This document shows positions 46,852-54,860 of a stretch of 64,000 nt of DNA, one piece after another. Both the position numbers and the translations under genes were made by a program. Each line of letters begins with the position of its first letter. Within the stretch, counting starts at the first letter, position 1. Source of the stretch: Streptomyces sp. DvalAA-43 (GTDB lineage Bacteria > Actinomycetota > Actinomycetes > Streptomycetales > Streptomycetaceae); NCBI RefSeq assembly GCF_900091725.1, contig NZ_FMBW01000001.1, positions 84,620 to 148,619 on the forward strand. The letters are read 5' to 3'. The notes beneath the pieces were generated by a model. That model saw only the letters and a list, made by a program, of their open reading frames with translations. It had not been told where the DNA came from and did no database searches.

Positions 46852-47850
46852 ATGACTCGCATCGCCATCAATGGATTCGGCCGCATCGGACGCAATGTGC
46901 TGCGCGCGCTGCTCGAACGCGACAGCGACCTGGAGATCGTCGCCGTCAACGACCTCACGGAGCCCGCCACCCTCGCGCGGCTGCTCGCCTATGACACGAC
47001 GGCGGGCCGGCTCGGTCGCCCGGTTACTGTCGACGGGAACGCCCTCACTGTCGACGGCCGTCGCATCACTGTGCTCGCCGAGCGCGAACCGGCACAGCTG
47101 CCGTGGGCCGGGCTCGGTGTCGACATCGTGCTCGAGGCGACCGGTCGCTTCACGTCGGCCACGGCCGCCCGCGCTCACATCGACGCGGGCGCGAAGAGGG
47201 TACTCATCAGCGCGCCGGCGGACGGCGCCGATGTCACCCTCGCGTTCGGGGTCAACACCGACGCGTACGACCCGGCCGCTCACACGATCGTCTCGAACGC
47301 CTCCTGCACGACCAACGCGCTTGCGCCGCTGGCCGCGGTGCTCGACGACCTCGCAGGCATCGAGCACGGCTTCATGACGACGGTGCACGCCTACACACAG
47401 GAGCAGAACCTTCAGGACGGTCCGCACCGCGACGCCCGCCGGGCCCGCGCGGCCGCTGTCAACATCGTGCCGACCACGACAGGCGCCGCCAAGGCGATCG
47501 GCCTCGTACTGCCGAACCTCGACGGCAAGCTGTCGGGCGACTCGATCCGCGTGCCGGTTCCGGTGGGATCGATCGTCGAGCTCAATACGACTGTCGCTCG
47601 CGATGTCACGCGCGAGGACGTGCTCGCGGCGTACCGCGCTGCGGCGCTGGGGCCGCTCGCGGGCGTACTCGAGTACTCGGACGACCCGCTCGTGTCATCC
47701 GACATCACGGGCAATCCGGCCTCGTCGATCTTCGACTCGGCCCTCACCCGCGTCGACGGACGCCACATCAAGGTGGTCGCCTGGTACGACAACGAGTGGG
47801 GCTTCTCGAACCGCGTGATCGATACGCTCGAACTCCTCGCCACCAGCTGA
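46852..47850 (+). CDS. gap: glyceraldehyde-3-phosphate dehydrogenase, type I
   Basis: The protein is 332 aa from ATG 46852; it has no clear ribosome-binding site beyond GAAGGG. RIAINGFGRIGRNVLRAL is the NAD-binding motif, and SNASCTTN holds the catalytic Cys152. HAYTQEQNLQDGPHRD and KVVAWYDNEWGFSNRV are typical. The enzyme oxidises glyceraldehyde 3-phosphate to 1,3-bisphosphoglycerate. A GAPDH beside its own regulator within plasmid-type DNA is unlikely to be the housekeeping copy. It could be an inhibitor-insensitive version, as known from pentalenolactone producers. Confidence 0.92.
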   Translation: MTRIAINGFGRIGRNVLRALLERDSDLEIVAVNDLTEPATLARLLAYDTTAGRLGRPVTVDGNALTVDGRRITVLAEREPAQLPWAGLGVDIVLEATGRFTSATAARAHIDAGAKRVLISAPADGADVTLAFGVNTDAYDPAAHTIVSNASCTTNALAPLAAVLDDLAGIEHGFMTTVHAYTQEQNLQDGPHRDARRARAAAVNIVPTTTGAAKAIGLVLPNLDGKLSGDSIRVPVPVGSIVELNTTVARDVTREDVLAAYRAAALGPLAGVLEYSDDPLVSSDITGNPASSIFDSALTRVDGRHIKVVAWYDNEWGFSNRVIDTLELLATS

Positions 47851-48120
47851 CGGGCAGAGGGGTACCAGCGGTTCGGTACGGCGCAGGCTTCGGGCCGTCT
47901 GTATGTCGCTCGGAAGGGCGCTGAACCGTGGCGGGGTCCTGGTGGCGTCCAGTACCACCGCATGTATCCGGTCGCCGACCGCGGCGGGGGGAGTGTCCGA
48001 CCACCATGAGGGGTGTTTGATCTGGTCGATGAAACCTTCGTATCCGTCCGCGTGGACGGCACTTCCCACCGGAGCCACGGCCGTGATGACCACTTCGTAC
48101 TCTTGGTGATCGGCAAGCAT
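47695..48120 (-). pseudogene. S1-like RNA-binding protein gene, apparently truncated at its 3' end
   Basis: The first 80 residues from ATG 48120 (YEVVITAVAPVGSAVHADGYEGFIDQIKHPSWW and later GDRIHAVVLDATRTPPRFSAL) look like a real S1-type beta-barrel, with AGGG upstream. From about 47880 the frame runs on into the antisense of the GAPDH gene, giving an unlikely tail. The simplest reading is that arrival of the GlxA-GAPDH cassette cut the gene. Confidence 0.5.
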
Positions 48121-48437
48121 GACAACAACCCTGCACCATCTCGGCAGGCAGGAACAGTGGGCAGACGCGCCGGTCTCGCTGCGCACGCCTCGTGTCCCGT
48201 CTCAAATGACCTGGTCTGCGGGTGGGGCTGTGACCTGCGGCGCCCAGACCGTCCGAGTCGGCACGCTGCACGAGCAGTTGCCTGATTCGTGCACATGCTG
48301 AGCTGTGCCGGCGAGCGGCCCGTGCTGCATCCGGCCAGGGAGCAGCAGCACGAGCAGCAGACGTGCCTCGCACCGTTCACGGCAAGGAACAGCCGGCCAG
48401 GCCGGCGTTGCAGCGGGGCGGTGTCGGGGCCTGCGGC
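48121..48437. other. intergenic region, no recognisable feature
   Basis: I see no gene, repeat or hairpin of note between the S1-like start and the end of the membrane protein gene. Confidence 0.5.
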
Positions 48438-48938
48438 CTAGCCGCGGGGTTGCAGGAGGTAGAGGTCCCAGGAGTCGGGGTCGCCGACGTAGACGAAGAG
48501 CTTCGGATGCTCGGGGGTCCCGAACACGTGCCAGGTGTCCATGGAGCAGTCGTCGATGGACACGTCCACTTCCTGGGACCACGGTCCGGCACCCTGGCCG
48601 TACCTCCAGGTTCCGGTGCCGGTGCACTTGTGTACCGCGGAGTCGAAGTCGAACGTCTCGACGCGGGTCGCGCGCCCCGAGAGCCTGCGGCCGAGCCATC
48701 CGGCCACGGCCAGGAGCGGCATCACGACGCCGACCGTCAGCAGGGCGCAGGAGACAGCTCCGACCGCGGCCACAAGCGGCACCGCCACGATCAGGAGGAA
48801 GATCCCCATTCCGTTGTAGGGAAGCACCGGGCTCTCCTGGGTCTGCCCCCACACGAAGAGCGCGATCGTCCCGATCACTGCCTCCACGAACAGCATCGAC
48901 ATCGATGCCGTCAGCACCGCGCCGAACCTGTCCCTCAC
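48438..48938 (-). CDS. small membrane protein, function unknown
   Basis: The protein is 166 aa from GTG 48938. Two or three hydrophobic helices fill residues 8-85 (LFVEAVIGTIALFVWG; GIFLLIVAVPLVAAVGAVSCALLTVGVVMPLLAVAGWL). A C-terminal extramembrane domain follows, with two Cys (HKCTGTG and IDDCSMDTWHVFG) and a beta-rich pattern ending DSWDLYLLQPRG. I do not recognise the family. It probably stands alone, with a 257-bp gap to the divergent lipoprotein gene. Confidence 0.68.
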   Translation of the reverse strand: MRDRFGAVLTASMSMLFVEAVIGTIALFVWGQTQESPVLPYNGMGIFLLIVAVPLVAAVGAVSCALLTVGVVMPLLAVAGWLGRRLSGRATRVETFDFDSAVHKCTGTGTWRYGQGAGPWSQEVDVSIDDCSMDTWHVFGTPEHPKLFVYVGDPDSWDLYLLQPRG

Positions 48939-49195
48939 GCGTCTGCCCCGGATCCTTCATTTCTGAACGCATTCAAATCCGCTCCCGCCCCGCATCCTCC
49001 TCCGTGCGGGGCGGGTCTGCGCAACCGGGTCCCCCTCCGGCGGGCGCCGGCTCGCCCCACCGGATGTCCCAGGAAACGCCGTTCGGTACATAGCCCAGGG
49101 CGTCGTCCGATGTCCCTTCTTCCCGTGACACGCCTGTGACCGGTGATGTGGCCTGCACCACAGCTCGGCACTCACCCCCCTGATGGGGTGACCTG

Positions 49196-50113
49196 ATGCG
49201 CAAAGTCACTTCTCTTCTTCCGGCCCTCGCCGCACTCCTGCTGCTCACGGCGTGCGGATCCGAACAGGCGGGCACTCCCGGCGCAGCCACCTCCGCGTCC
49301 GGGACCGCTGCTACCACCCCACCCGTGGACGGCGTCCGGATCACTTCGGTGACCATTCCCTCCGCCACGCCCACCCCCAACTCCGATGGGTTCTCCGTCC
49401 ACGCCGACTCCCTCCCCACCGGGGACTCCGGGATCTCGGCCGCCTACGAAGTCACCAACAACGGCACCGAGGCGCTGACGTACACGATCCTGTTCGACTT
49501 CACCACGGACACCGGCGAGGTCATGGGCAACAGCCACGAGACCGTGCGCTCGGTCGATCCCGGTACGACCGAACGCGGCACGGTCCGGCTGGGGGTGCTG
49601 GCCCCCGGTGCGTCCCCGGTGACCCGCGTCAAGGTCTCCCGGGTGACCAAAGTGCCCGCCGTCGAGGCACCGCCCGCGTCCGGTGAGTGTCCGCCCTCCG
49701 GCATCCGCCTCACCACCGATGACGGCGATGCCGCGATGGGGCTGCGCGTGGTGGGCCTGCACCTGGAGAACTGTGGGAAGCGCGACTACTCACTTGACGG
49801 CTATCCGATCCTGGAACTGCTGGATGAGGATCTGTCACCCATCCAAGGCGTCCGGATCGTGCATGGAAGCGGCGGCATCAGCACCGGTACCGGATTTGAT
49901 GAGCCGGCCCGCCCGCTGGTCCTGAAGCCGGGGGAGAGAGCCCTTTCGGGCCTCATGTGGCGCAACACCACCGAGTCCGGCGCCGCCGTCGACGTCCCGT
50001 ACGTCAGGGTACGGGCCGAACGGGGCGCCGATCCGGTGACCGTGACGCCCCACCTCGATCTCGGCACCACCGGCAAGCTGGCCGTCCGTGCCTGGTCGCG
50101 CCCGTCGCAGTAG
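49196..50113 (+). CDS. secreted lipoprotein with DUF4232 domain
   Basis: The protein is 305 aa from ATG 49196. The signal peptide ends in a lipobox (LLLLTACGS, Cys about residue 20), so it is probably lipidated and extracellular. A Thr/Ala-rich linker precedes a beta domain with an FxFxxD-like segment (YTILFDFTTDTGEVMGNS). The C-terminal ~130 residues (CPPSGIRLTTDDGDAAMGLRVVGLHLENCGK ... GLMWRNT) match the DUF4232 pattern. The function of this group is unknown. Confidence 0.8.
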   Translation: MRKVTSLLPALAALLLLTACGSEQAGTPGAATSASGTAATTPPVDGVRITSVTIPSATPTPNSDGFSVHADSLPTGDSGISAAYEVTNNGTEALTYTILFDFTTDTGEVMGNSHETVRSVDPGTTERGTVRLGVLAPGASPVTRVKVSRVTKVPAVEAPPASGECPPSGIRLTTDDGDAAMGLRVVGLHLENCGKRDYSLDGYPILELLDEDLSPIQGVRIVHGSGGISTGTGFDEPARPLVLKPGERALSGLMWRNTTESGAAVDVPYVRVRAERGADPVTVTPHLDLGTTGKLAVRAWSRPSQ

Positions 50114-50292
50114 GACCCTCACATGGTCCCAGCGCCTCCGCTGCGGCCGTCAGAGAGAGTTGGCGGGAGCCACACCGACCAGATGGAGCGAAACGCCTGA
50201 ACCGAACCGCATCAACCGAGACGAGCAGCACGAGCGACGCTCATCTGACCAGATAAGCCGAGAATCCGGCTGCCGCCCCGTGCCGCTGCGGG

Positions 50293-50308
50293 CTTTACCG
50301 CGGTAAAG
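50293..50308. repeat. palindrome site 1 (candidate parS, system 2)
   Basis: CTTTACCGCGGTAAAG is a perfect 16-bp palindrome upstream of parA. The core TTTACCGCGGTAAA recurs at 50479 and 52582 and resembles in form the KorB operator of RK2 plasmids. Confidence 0.75.
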
Positions 50309-50469
50309 AAGTGGCCCTCCGGGGAGAGCACATGACGGAACGGCACGCAGAGAAGAGTGCGTGCCGAACGGGGCTGAGTAGGAGTGTAGGAGTGAATGAG
50401 GTGGTCTCCACGGTTCCTGGCCGACCTGCGGAGTGAGGACGGCCAGGACAACGGCCAGGAGGCTGAACA

Positions 50470-50501
50470 CGGGGCGGCTTTACCGCGGTAAAGCCGCCCC
50501 G
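50470..50501. repeat. palindrome site 2 (candidate parS, 32 bp)
   Basis: The core TTTACCGCGGTAAA (50479-50492) is extended on both sides by GC-rich arms that are themselves perfectly complementary, giving a 32-bp palindrome about 70 bp before the parA start. An ACTAACG/CGTTAGT inverted repeat (50522-50528 with 50554-50560) lies between it and the gene. Confidence 0.8.
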
Positions 50502-50572
50502 CACGACACGCAGTAGACGCTACTAACGCACCAATGGCTATGTGGGCCTTGAACGTTAGTAAGGTGTCTCTC

Positions 50573-51799
50573 ATGAGTTCTCCAGCCAACGACCGCGAGA
50601 AGGTCGTCTCCAAGCTGCCGGGATGGCTCCGGCAGAACCTCAAGGTCAGGGCCGCCCAGCACGGCATCGAGATTCAGGCCGCAGTCGAGCAGGGCATCGC
50701 CGCATGGTGTGACCTGGCAGCCAGCCTCAAGACCATTGACACCAGAGGCGCGGATTCCTTCGCGACCTTCCTGCCTGACGGCCAGTGGGACACCTTCCGG
50801 CAGGCTGCCACCGACCGCGGAGTCTCCCTCATCCAGGGGCTCGCCCAGTCGGTACAGCTGTGGCTCGACACTCACCAGGCACCGGATATCGAGCGTCCCG
50901 CCATCACCCGGCGCATCATCGTCTGCAACCAGAAGGGCGGCGTCGGCAAGACCGCGATCACGGCCGGAACCGGCGAAGCCCTCGCAGAGAACCCCAATGC
51001 CCTGCACCCGGTACGCATTGCCAAGCAGCTCGCGGCCGCGGCCGGTGAGGAAGGACCTCTCGACGTAGAGAACCTGCCCGGCCTCGGACTGCGGGTTCTG
51101 CTCGTCGACTTCGACCCTCAGTGCCACCTCACCAATCAGCTTGGCGCCACGCCCCTGCCCATGGGCGGCGACAGCCTCACCAACCACATGGCAGGCGACC
51201 CGAAGGGCGAACTGCGCGACCTCGTCGTCTCCATCGACGAAGAGGTCTTCGGGGAACGCCTCCACCTGCTGCCCGCGTGCAGCGACGCCTTCCTCCTGGA
51301 CGTCCGTCTCTCCGCGGTCCGGGCCCGCGAAGCCGCCCTGGAGCGCGCGCTCGCACCTCTTGAGGCCGACTACGACGTCATCCTGGTCGACTGCCCGCCC
51401 AGCCTCGGCCTCAGCATGGACGCGGCCGCCTACTACGGACGGCGCCGCAACGGCGAGGCACCCGGCCAGTCCGGCGCCCTGGTCGTGGTCCAGGCCGAAG
51501 ACAGCAGCGCCGACGCGTACGAACTCCTCACCGCCCAGTTCGAAGACCTCCGCAGCGACCTCGCCGTCGAGATCGACTATCTCGGCATTGTCGTCAACCT
51601 CTACGACTCACGGCGCGGCTACATCGCAACGTCCTCCCTCCAGGGCTGGGTCGACATAAAGGATCCGCGAGTCGTCGGTCTCATCGGAGATCTGAAGGAG
51701 CAGAAGGAAGCCGTCCGCGTGAAACGGCCACTGCTCGCGTACGCGCCCCGAAGCCAGCAGGCAGTGGCCATGCGGGCGCTCGCACGGGAGGTCTCATGA
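50573..51799 (+). CDS. parA: ParA family partition ATPase (system 2) with N-terminal DNA-binding extension
   Basis: The protein is 408 aa from ATG 50573 with AAGGTG upstream. The first ~100 residues contain two ribbon-helix-helix-like segments (LPGWLRQNLKVRAAQHGIEIQAAVEQGIAAW; LPDGQWDTFRQAATDRGVSLIQGLAQSVQLWL), unlike ordinary chromosomal ParA. The ATPase domain has KGGVGKTA (deviant Walker A, about residue 125), LLVDFDPQ and VILVDCPPSLG. The N-terminal domains may autoregulate the operon. Its stop overlaps the parB start (ATGA). Confidence 0.9.
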   Translation: MSSPANDREKVVSKLPGWLRQNLKVRAAQHGIEIQAAVEQGIAAWCDLAASLKTIDTRGADSFATFLPDGQWDTFRQAATDRGVSLIQGLAQSVQLWLDTHQAPDIERPAITRRIIVCNQKGGVGKTAITAGTGEALAENPNALHPVRIAKQLAAAAGEEGPLDVENLPGLGLRVLLVDFDPQCHLTNQLGATPLPMGGDSLTNHMAGDPKGELRDLVVSIDEEVFGERLHLLPACSDAFLLDVRLSAVRAREAALERALAPLEADYDVILVDCPPSLGLSMDAAAYYGRRRNGEAPGQSGALVVVQAEDSSADAYELLTAQFEDLRSDLAVEIDYLGIVVNLYDSRRGYIATSSLQGWVDIKDPRVVGLIGDLKEQKEAVRVKRPLLAYAPRSQQAVAMRALAREVS

Positions 51800-53022
51800 G
51801 TAAGGCCGGCCAGCTCGGCACCGGCCGCTTCGGCGGTGCCCAGGGCGTCAGTGCGCGGCGGCAAGCCGTGGCCGCCGCGACGGGAGCCGTCACCGTCGGG
51901 GCTTCCGACAGTCGCCTGAGCACGATCCCTCTGGACCAACTCGTTCCGACCCGTTTCAACCCGCGCCGGAACTTCGGCTCCGACAGCGACCTCCTCGACT
52001 TCGGGCTGAAGCTGAAGAAGAAGCAGCTACAGCCGGCCGTCGCCGTCACACGCGAGGCCTATCTCCGGCTGTGGGAGGGCGAGGGGGACAGTGTCGGCAC
52101 GGCCCGCTATGTCATTGCCAACGGCGAGCGACGCTATCGGGCCTCTCTGGCCGCTGGTATCGGCACCCTTGAAGTTGTTGTCGATGACGATGTGGCCAAG
52201 TCACGGGCGGACTTCCTGGACGCTGTCCTCTCCGAGAACAACGACCGTGAGGACCTCGATCCGATAGAGCGTGCACTCGGCATTCAGACGATGGTCGAGG
52301 AGCTCGGCGGCAAGACCAAGGTCGCGGAGCACTACGGCAAGTCCGGTGGCTGGGTGACCCAGCAGATGTACCTGCTCAACCTGGCCCCTGAACTCCAAGC
52401 GCTGGTGAGCAGCGGGGATCTCCCGGTACGTGAGACGCGCACCCTGGTGAAGCTTCCTCATGACGAACAGCTGCGGGCCTGGCAGGACCGCGCGCTGGAA
52501 CGCGAGGAGGAGAAGGAGCGCCCCAGGGTTCGCCGATCCACGGAACAAGCGCCGACACCCCCCGCAGCCACCGGCACGTTCTTTACCGCGGTAAAGAACG
52601 TGCCGAGCCAGCCGGAGGAATCCGTGGCAGCGCCTCTTGTTGAGGACCGGGCCAGGGATGGGGAGACGCCCACACCACCAGAAGGCGTCCAACCCGCTCC
52701 TCGCGCGGCACCGCCAGCCCCTCAGCCCCAGGCAATCCAGATGCCCCCGGTCTCCCCGGCGCCCCAGGGGCTCGGTGTAGCTGAGGCTCCGCTCCCTGAA
52801 CCGCGAGTACAGCCTCACGCTGCCAGTGAGGCCCTGTCTCCCTTCGTTCCCAGGGCGACGGACTCCTCGGTTCCCCAACGGCCGCCGATCAAGATGCCGT
52901 GGCACGACGGCCCGGCCGTTGCCGAGCTGGTGTTTCGGAAGATGACGCCTGAGCAGCGTCAGTCGATGCTGCTGAGGCTCGGCGAACTGGAGGAGACTGC
53001 GCTCTCCGACAAGCAGGCCTGA
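51796..53022 (+). CDS. parB: ParB family partition protein (system 2)
   Basis: The protein is 408 aa; its ATG overlaps the parA stop. The N-terminal ParB domain (LSTIPLDQLVPTRFNPRRNFG ... YVIANGERRYRASLAAGIGTLEVVV) has the GERR box. A helix-turn-helix (AEHYGKSGGWVTQQMYLLNLAPELQALVSSGDLPVRETRTLVKL) follows, then a disordered Pro-rich stretch (about residues 245-365) and a helical C-terminal end for dimerisation. A candidate binding palindrome lies within its own coding sequence at 52572. ParB-type proteins bind parS and spread to form the partition complex. Confidence 0.9.
   Translation: MSKAGQLGTGRFGGAQGVSARRQAVAAATGAVTVGASDSRLSTIPLDQLVPTRFNPRRNFGSDSDLLDFGLKLKKKQLQPAVAVTREAYLRLWEGEGDSVGTARYVIANGERRYRASLAAGIGTLEVVVDDDVAKSRADFLDAVLSENNDREDLDPIERALGIQTMVEELGGKTKVAEHYGKSGGWVTQQMYLLNLAPELQALVSSGDLPVRETRTLVKLPHDEQLRAWQDRALEREEEKERPRVRRSTEQAPTPPAATGTFFTAVKNVPSQPEESVAAPLVEDRARDGETPTPPEGVQPAPRAAPPAPQPQAIQMPPVSPAPQGLGVAEAPLPEPRVQPHAASEALSPFVPRATDSSVPQRPPIKMPWHDGPAVAELVFRKMTPEQRQSMLLRLGELEETALSDKQA
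52572..52605. repeat. palindrome site 3 (candidate parS, 34 bp, inside parB)
   Basis: The same core TTTACCGCGGTAAA with complementary arms (CGGCACGTTC and GAACGTGCCG) makes a perfect 34-bp palindrome in the linker-coding part of parB (TGTFFTAVKNVP). Confidence 0.8.
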
Positions 53023-53204
53023 GGCGGTCTCCACACCCCTGCGGGCCTCCTGCGTCCTTGCCCCGTTCTCCTGCCGATGGTGGGGGAGCGGGGCAGACCG
53101 CTGTCCGGTCGGGGGGAAGGCGAACCAGTCGGAGGAAGGCGAATCACCAGGAAGCCCGGGCAAAAACGGGCAGCTCAGCCGGATCCAGGGGACTCAACGT
53201 CCTG

Positions 53205-53760
53205 CTTCAGTCCCTGTGCTTCAGTCCCTTCGTTCAGTCCCTCGACAAAAGTGCAGGTCAGAGGCTTGTATACGGCCTGAACAGGGGACTGGAGGGACTG
53301 AAGGGACTCAAAAACCCAGTTCCTTCTATTACGGGTGCGCGTGTATGCGTGCGCGCAAGTACAGAGGCCTTCTACGCATGAGCAGCTCATAACTGGAACT
53401 TTGAGTCCCTTCAGTCCCTCGGTCAGGCCTGAAATACCCTCTGACCTGCACTTTTACCTGAGGGACTGAACAGGGACCGAAGTAGCCCCAGTCCTTCAGT
53501 CCCTCCCGCCCGGTCCCTCCAGGGCTCGACACGCCCGGCTGTCCGACCGGATCAGCTGCTCGTCCCAAGAAGGTGGACGCCCCAACCCCCCAGGCAGCGA
53601 AAGGGACTGAAGGGACCGAAGTCGGGAAACGGCTTCACTCACGCCCAGAGCGCTGATGTAGGCTCTGACCTCATTGGAAAACTCAGTCCCTTCGGTCCCT
53701 CGTCTGGCGGTAGCAACGCTGTGACCTGGTCTTTTACCGCAGGGACTGAGCAGTCTCTCA
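53205..53760. repeat. iteron and nested inverted-repeat region, candidate origin B
   Basis: TTCAGTCCCT repeats cluster at 53205-53240. A perfect 18-bp outer inverted repeat (53247-53264 with 53438-53455) and a perfect 21-bp inner one (53292-53312 with 53400-53420) enclose a 90-bp centre with a GTGCGCGTGTATGCGTGCGC tract. The inner arm carries GGGACTGAAGGGACTC. More GGGACT boxes lie at 53460-53475, 53600-53615 and 53690-53750. The gap from parB to the prim-pol at 53784 has no other gene. Confidence 0.8.
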
Positions 53761-53783
53761 GCCCCTCGGCAAGGACGATCAGC

Positions 53784-54860
53784 GTGCCGCGTCACAGCGA
53801 GACCAGCGTTCCCCGCTCCATGGGAACCGCCAGTCCCTACGACGTTGCCCGCTGGTGCGCCGGAAACGGCTGGCCGGTGCACCCACTGGCCCCGGGTCGT
53901 AAGACCCCGGCCGCCAACTGCGCGACGTGCCGCGAGGAGCCCCACAGCCCTCAGGACTGTCCGTGCCCTTCCGAGGGCCGGTGGTGTCACGGCTTTCACG
54001 CAGCGACCACGAACCCCGCTCTCCTGGACGCCTGGTGGGGCAGGTACCCCACGCTCGGGGTCGGGGTCTCCTGCGGACCGGCGGGCCTTGTAGTCCTCGA
54101 TATCGATGCGCACTGCGCCGAAGTCCCCGACCGGAACCGGCTCCTGCCCGGCATCCCGATCCATGGGAGCGTCGACCTGGCAGGTCTCGCCTCCGGGTTC
54201 GACACCCTGGCTCTGTTGGCAGCCCTCCGGGGCCGGCCCAGTCCCGCGGACGACGACTCGACCCTGCGCGTACGGACCCCGTCGGGCGGATTGCACGTCT
54301 GGTACCGGACACCCCCCGAAGGCCCGCGCTACCGCTCCTCGGTGGGCTCCAGCCCGAAGGTCGCCCTCGCCTGGCAAGTCGATGTCCGGTCGACCGGCGG
54401 CTACATCGTGACCCCCGCCACCCGCACTCCCGCCGGTACGTACACCCCGGTCGGCCCGGCCCGGCTCCCCGCCGTCCTGCCCGACTGGCTCGCCGGTGAA
54501 CTCCAGCGCACGGGCCACCCGGTCGACCCCCGCCCCGCCCCGGTGCCACCCCCGCGCCCCGGCTCCCCGCGTCCGGCCCGGCAACGGGCCCACCGACTCC
54601 TGGAACCGCTGCTCGACCAGGTGAAGGACTGCGCCACCGCCCCTGAAGGCACCGCCTTCACCGAGAAGCTCAACCGTGCCGCCTACACGGCCGGTGGCCT
54701 GATCGCCTCCGGCCATCTCACCGAGAGCCGGGCACGCGAGCTGCTCACCGAGGCCGCCGACGCCGCTCGGCCGCATCGCAACCGCCACAGCCTTGCCGTC
54801 ATCACCTCTGCCCTGTCCGCCGGCGCGAGCCGGCCGCTCCACTTCAAAGGACGCCCATGA
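53784..54860 (+). CDS. bifunctional DNA primase/polymerase, prim-pol type (module B)
   Basis: The protein is 358 aa from GTG 53784, which has AAGGA eight bases upstream; the frame is open to 53721. The segments WCAGNGWPVHPLAPGRKTP, CATCREEPHSPQDCPC (probable zinc site), VVLDIDAH and DVRSTGGYIVTPA match the module A enzyme at 36624 one for one. The C-terminal FTEKLNRAAYTAGGLIASGHLTESRARE segment is also shared. It would prime and extend replication at origin B, and is translationally coupled to the helicase (ATGA). Confidence 0.87.
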   Translation: MPRHSETSVPRSMGTASPYDVARWCAGNGWPVHPLAPGRKTPAANCATCREEPHSPQDCPCPSEGRWCHGFHAATTNPALLDAWWGRYPTLGVGVSCGPAGLVVLDIDAHCAEVPDRNRLLPGIPIHGSVDLAGLASGFDTLALLAALRGRPSPADDDSTLRVRTPSGGLHVWYRTPPEGPRYRSSVGSSPKVALAWQVDVRSTGGYIVTPATRTPAGTYTPVGPARLPAVLPDWLAGELQRTGHPVDPRPAPVPPPRPGSPRPARQRAHRLLEPLLDQVKDCATAPEGTAFTEKLNRAAYTAGGLIASGHLTESRARELLTEAADAARPHRNRHSLAVITSALSAGASRPLHFKGRP

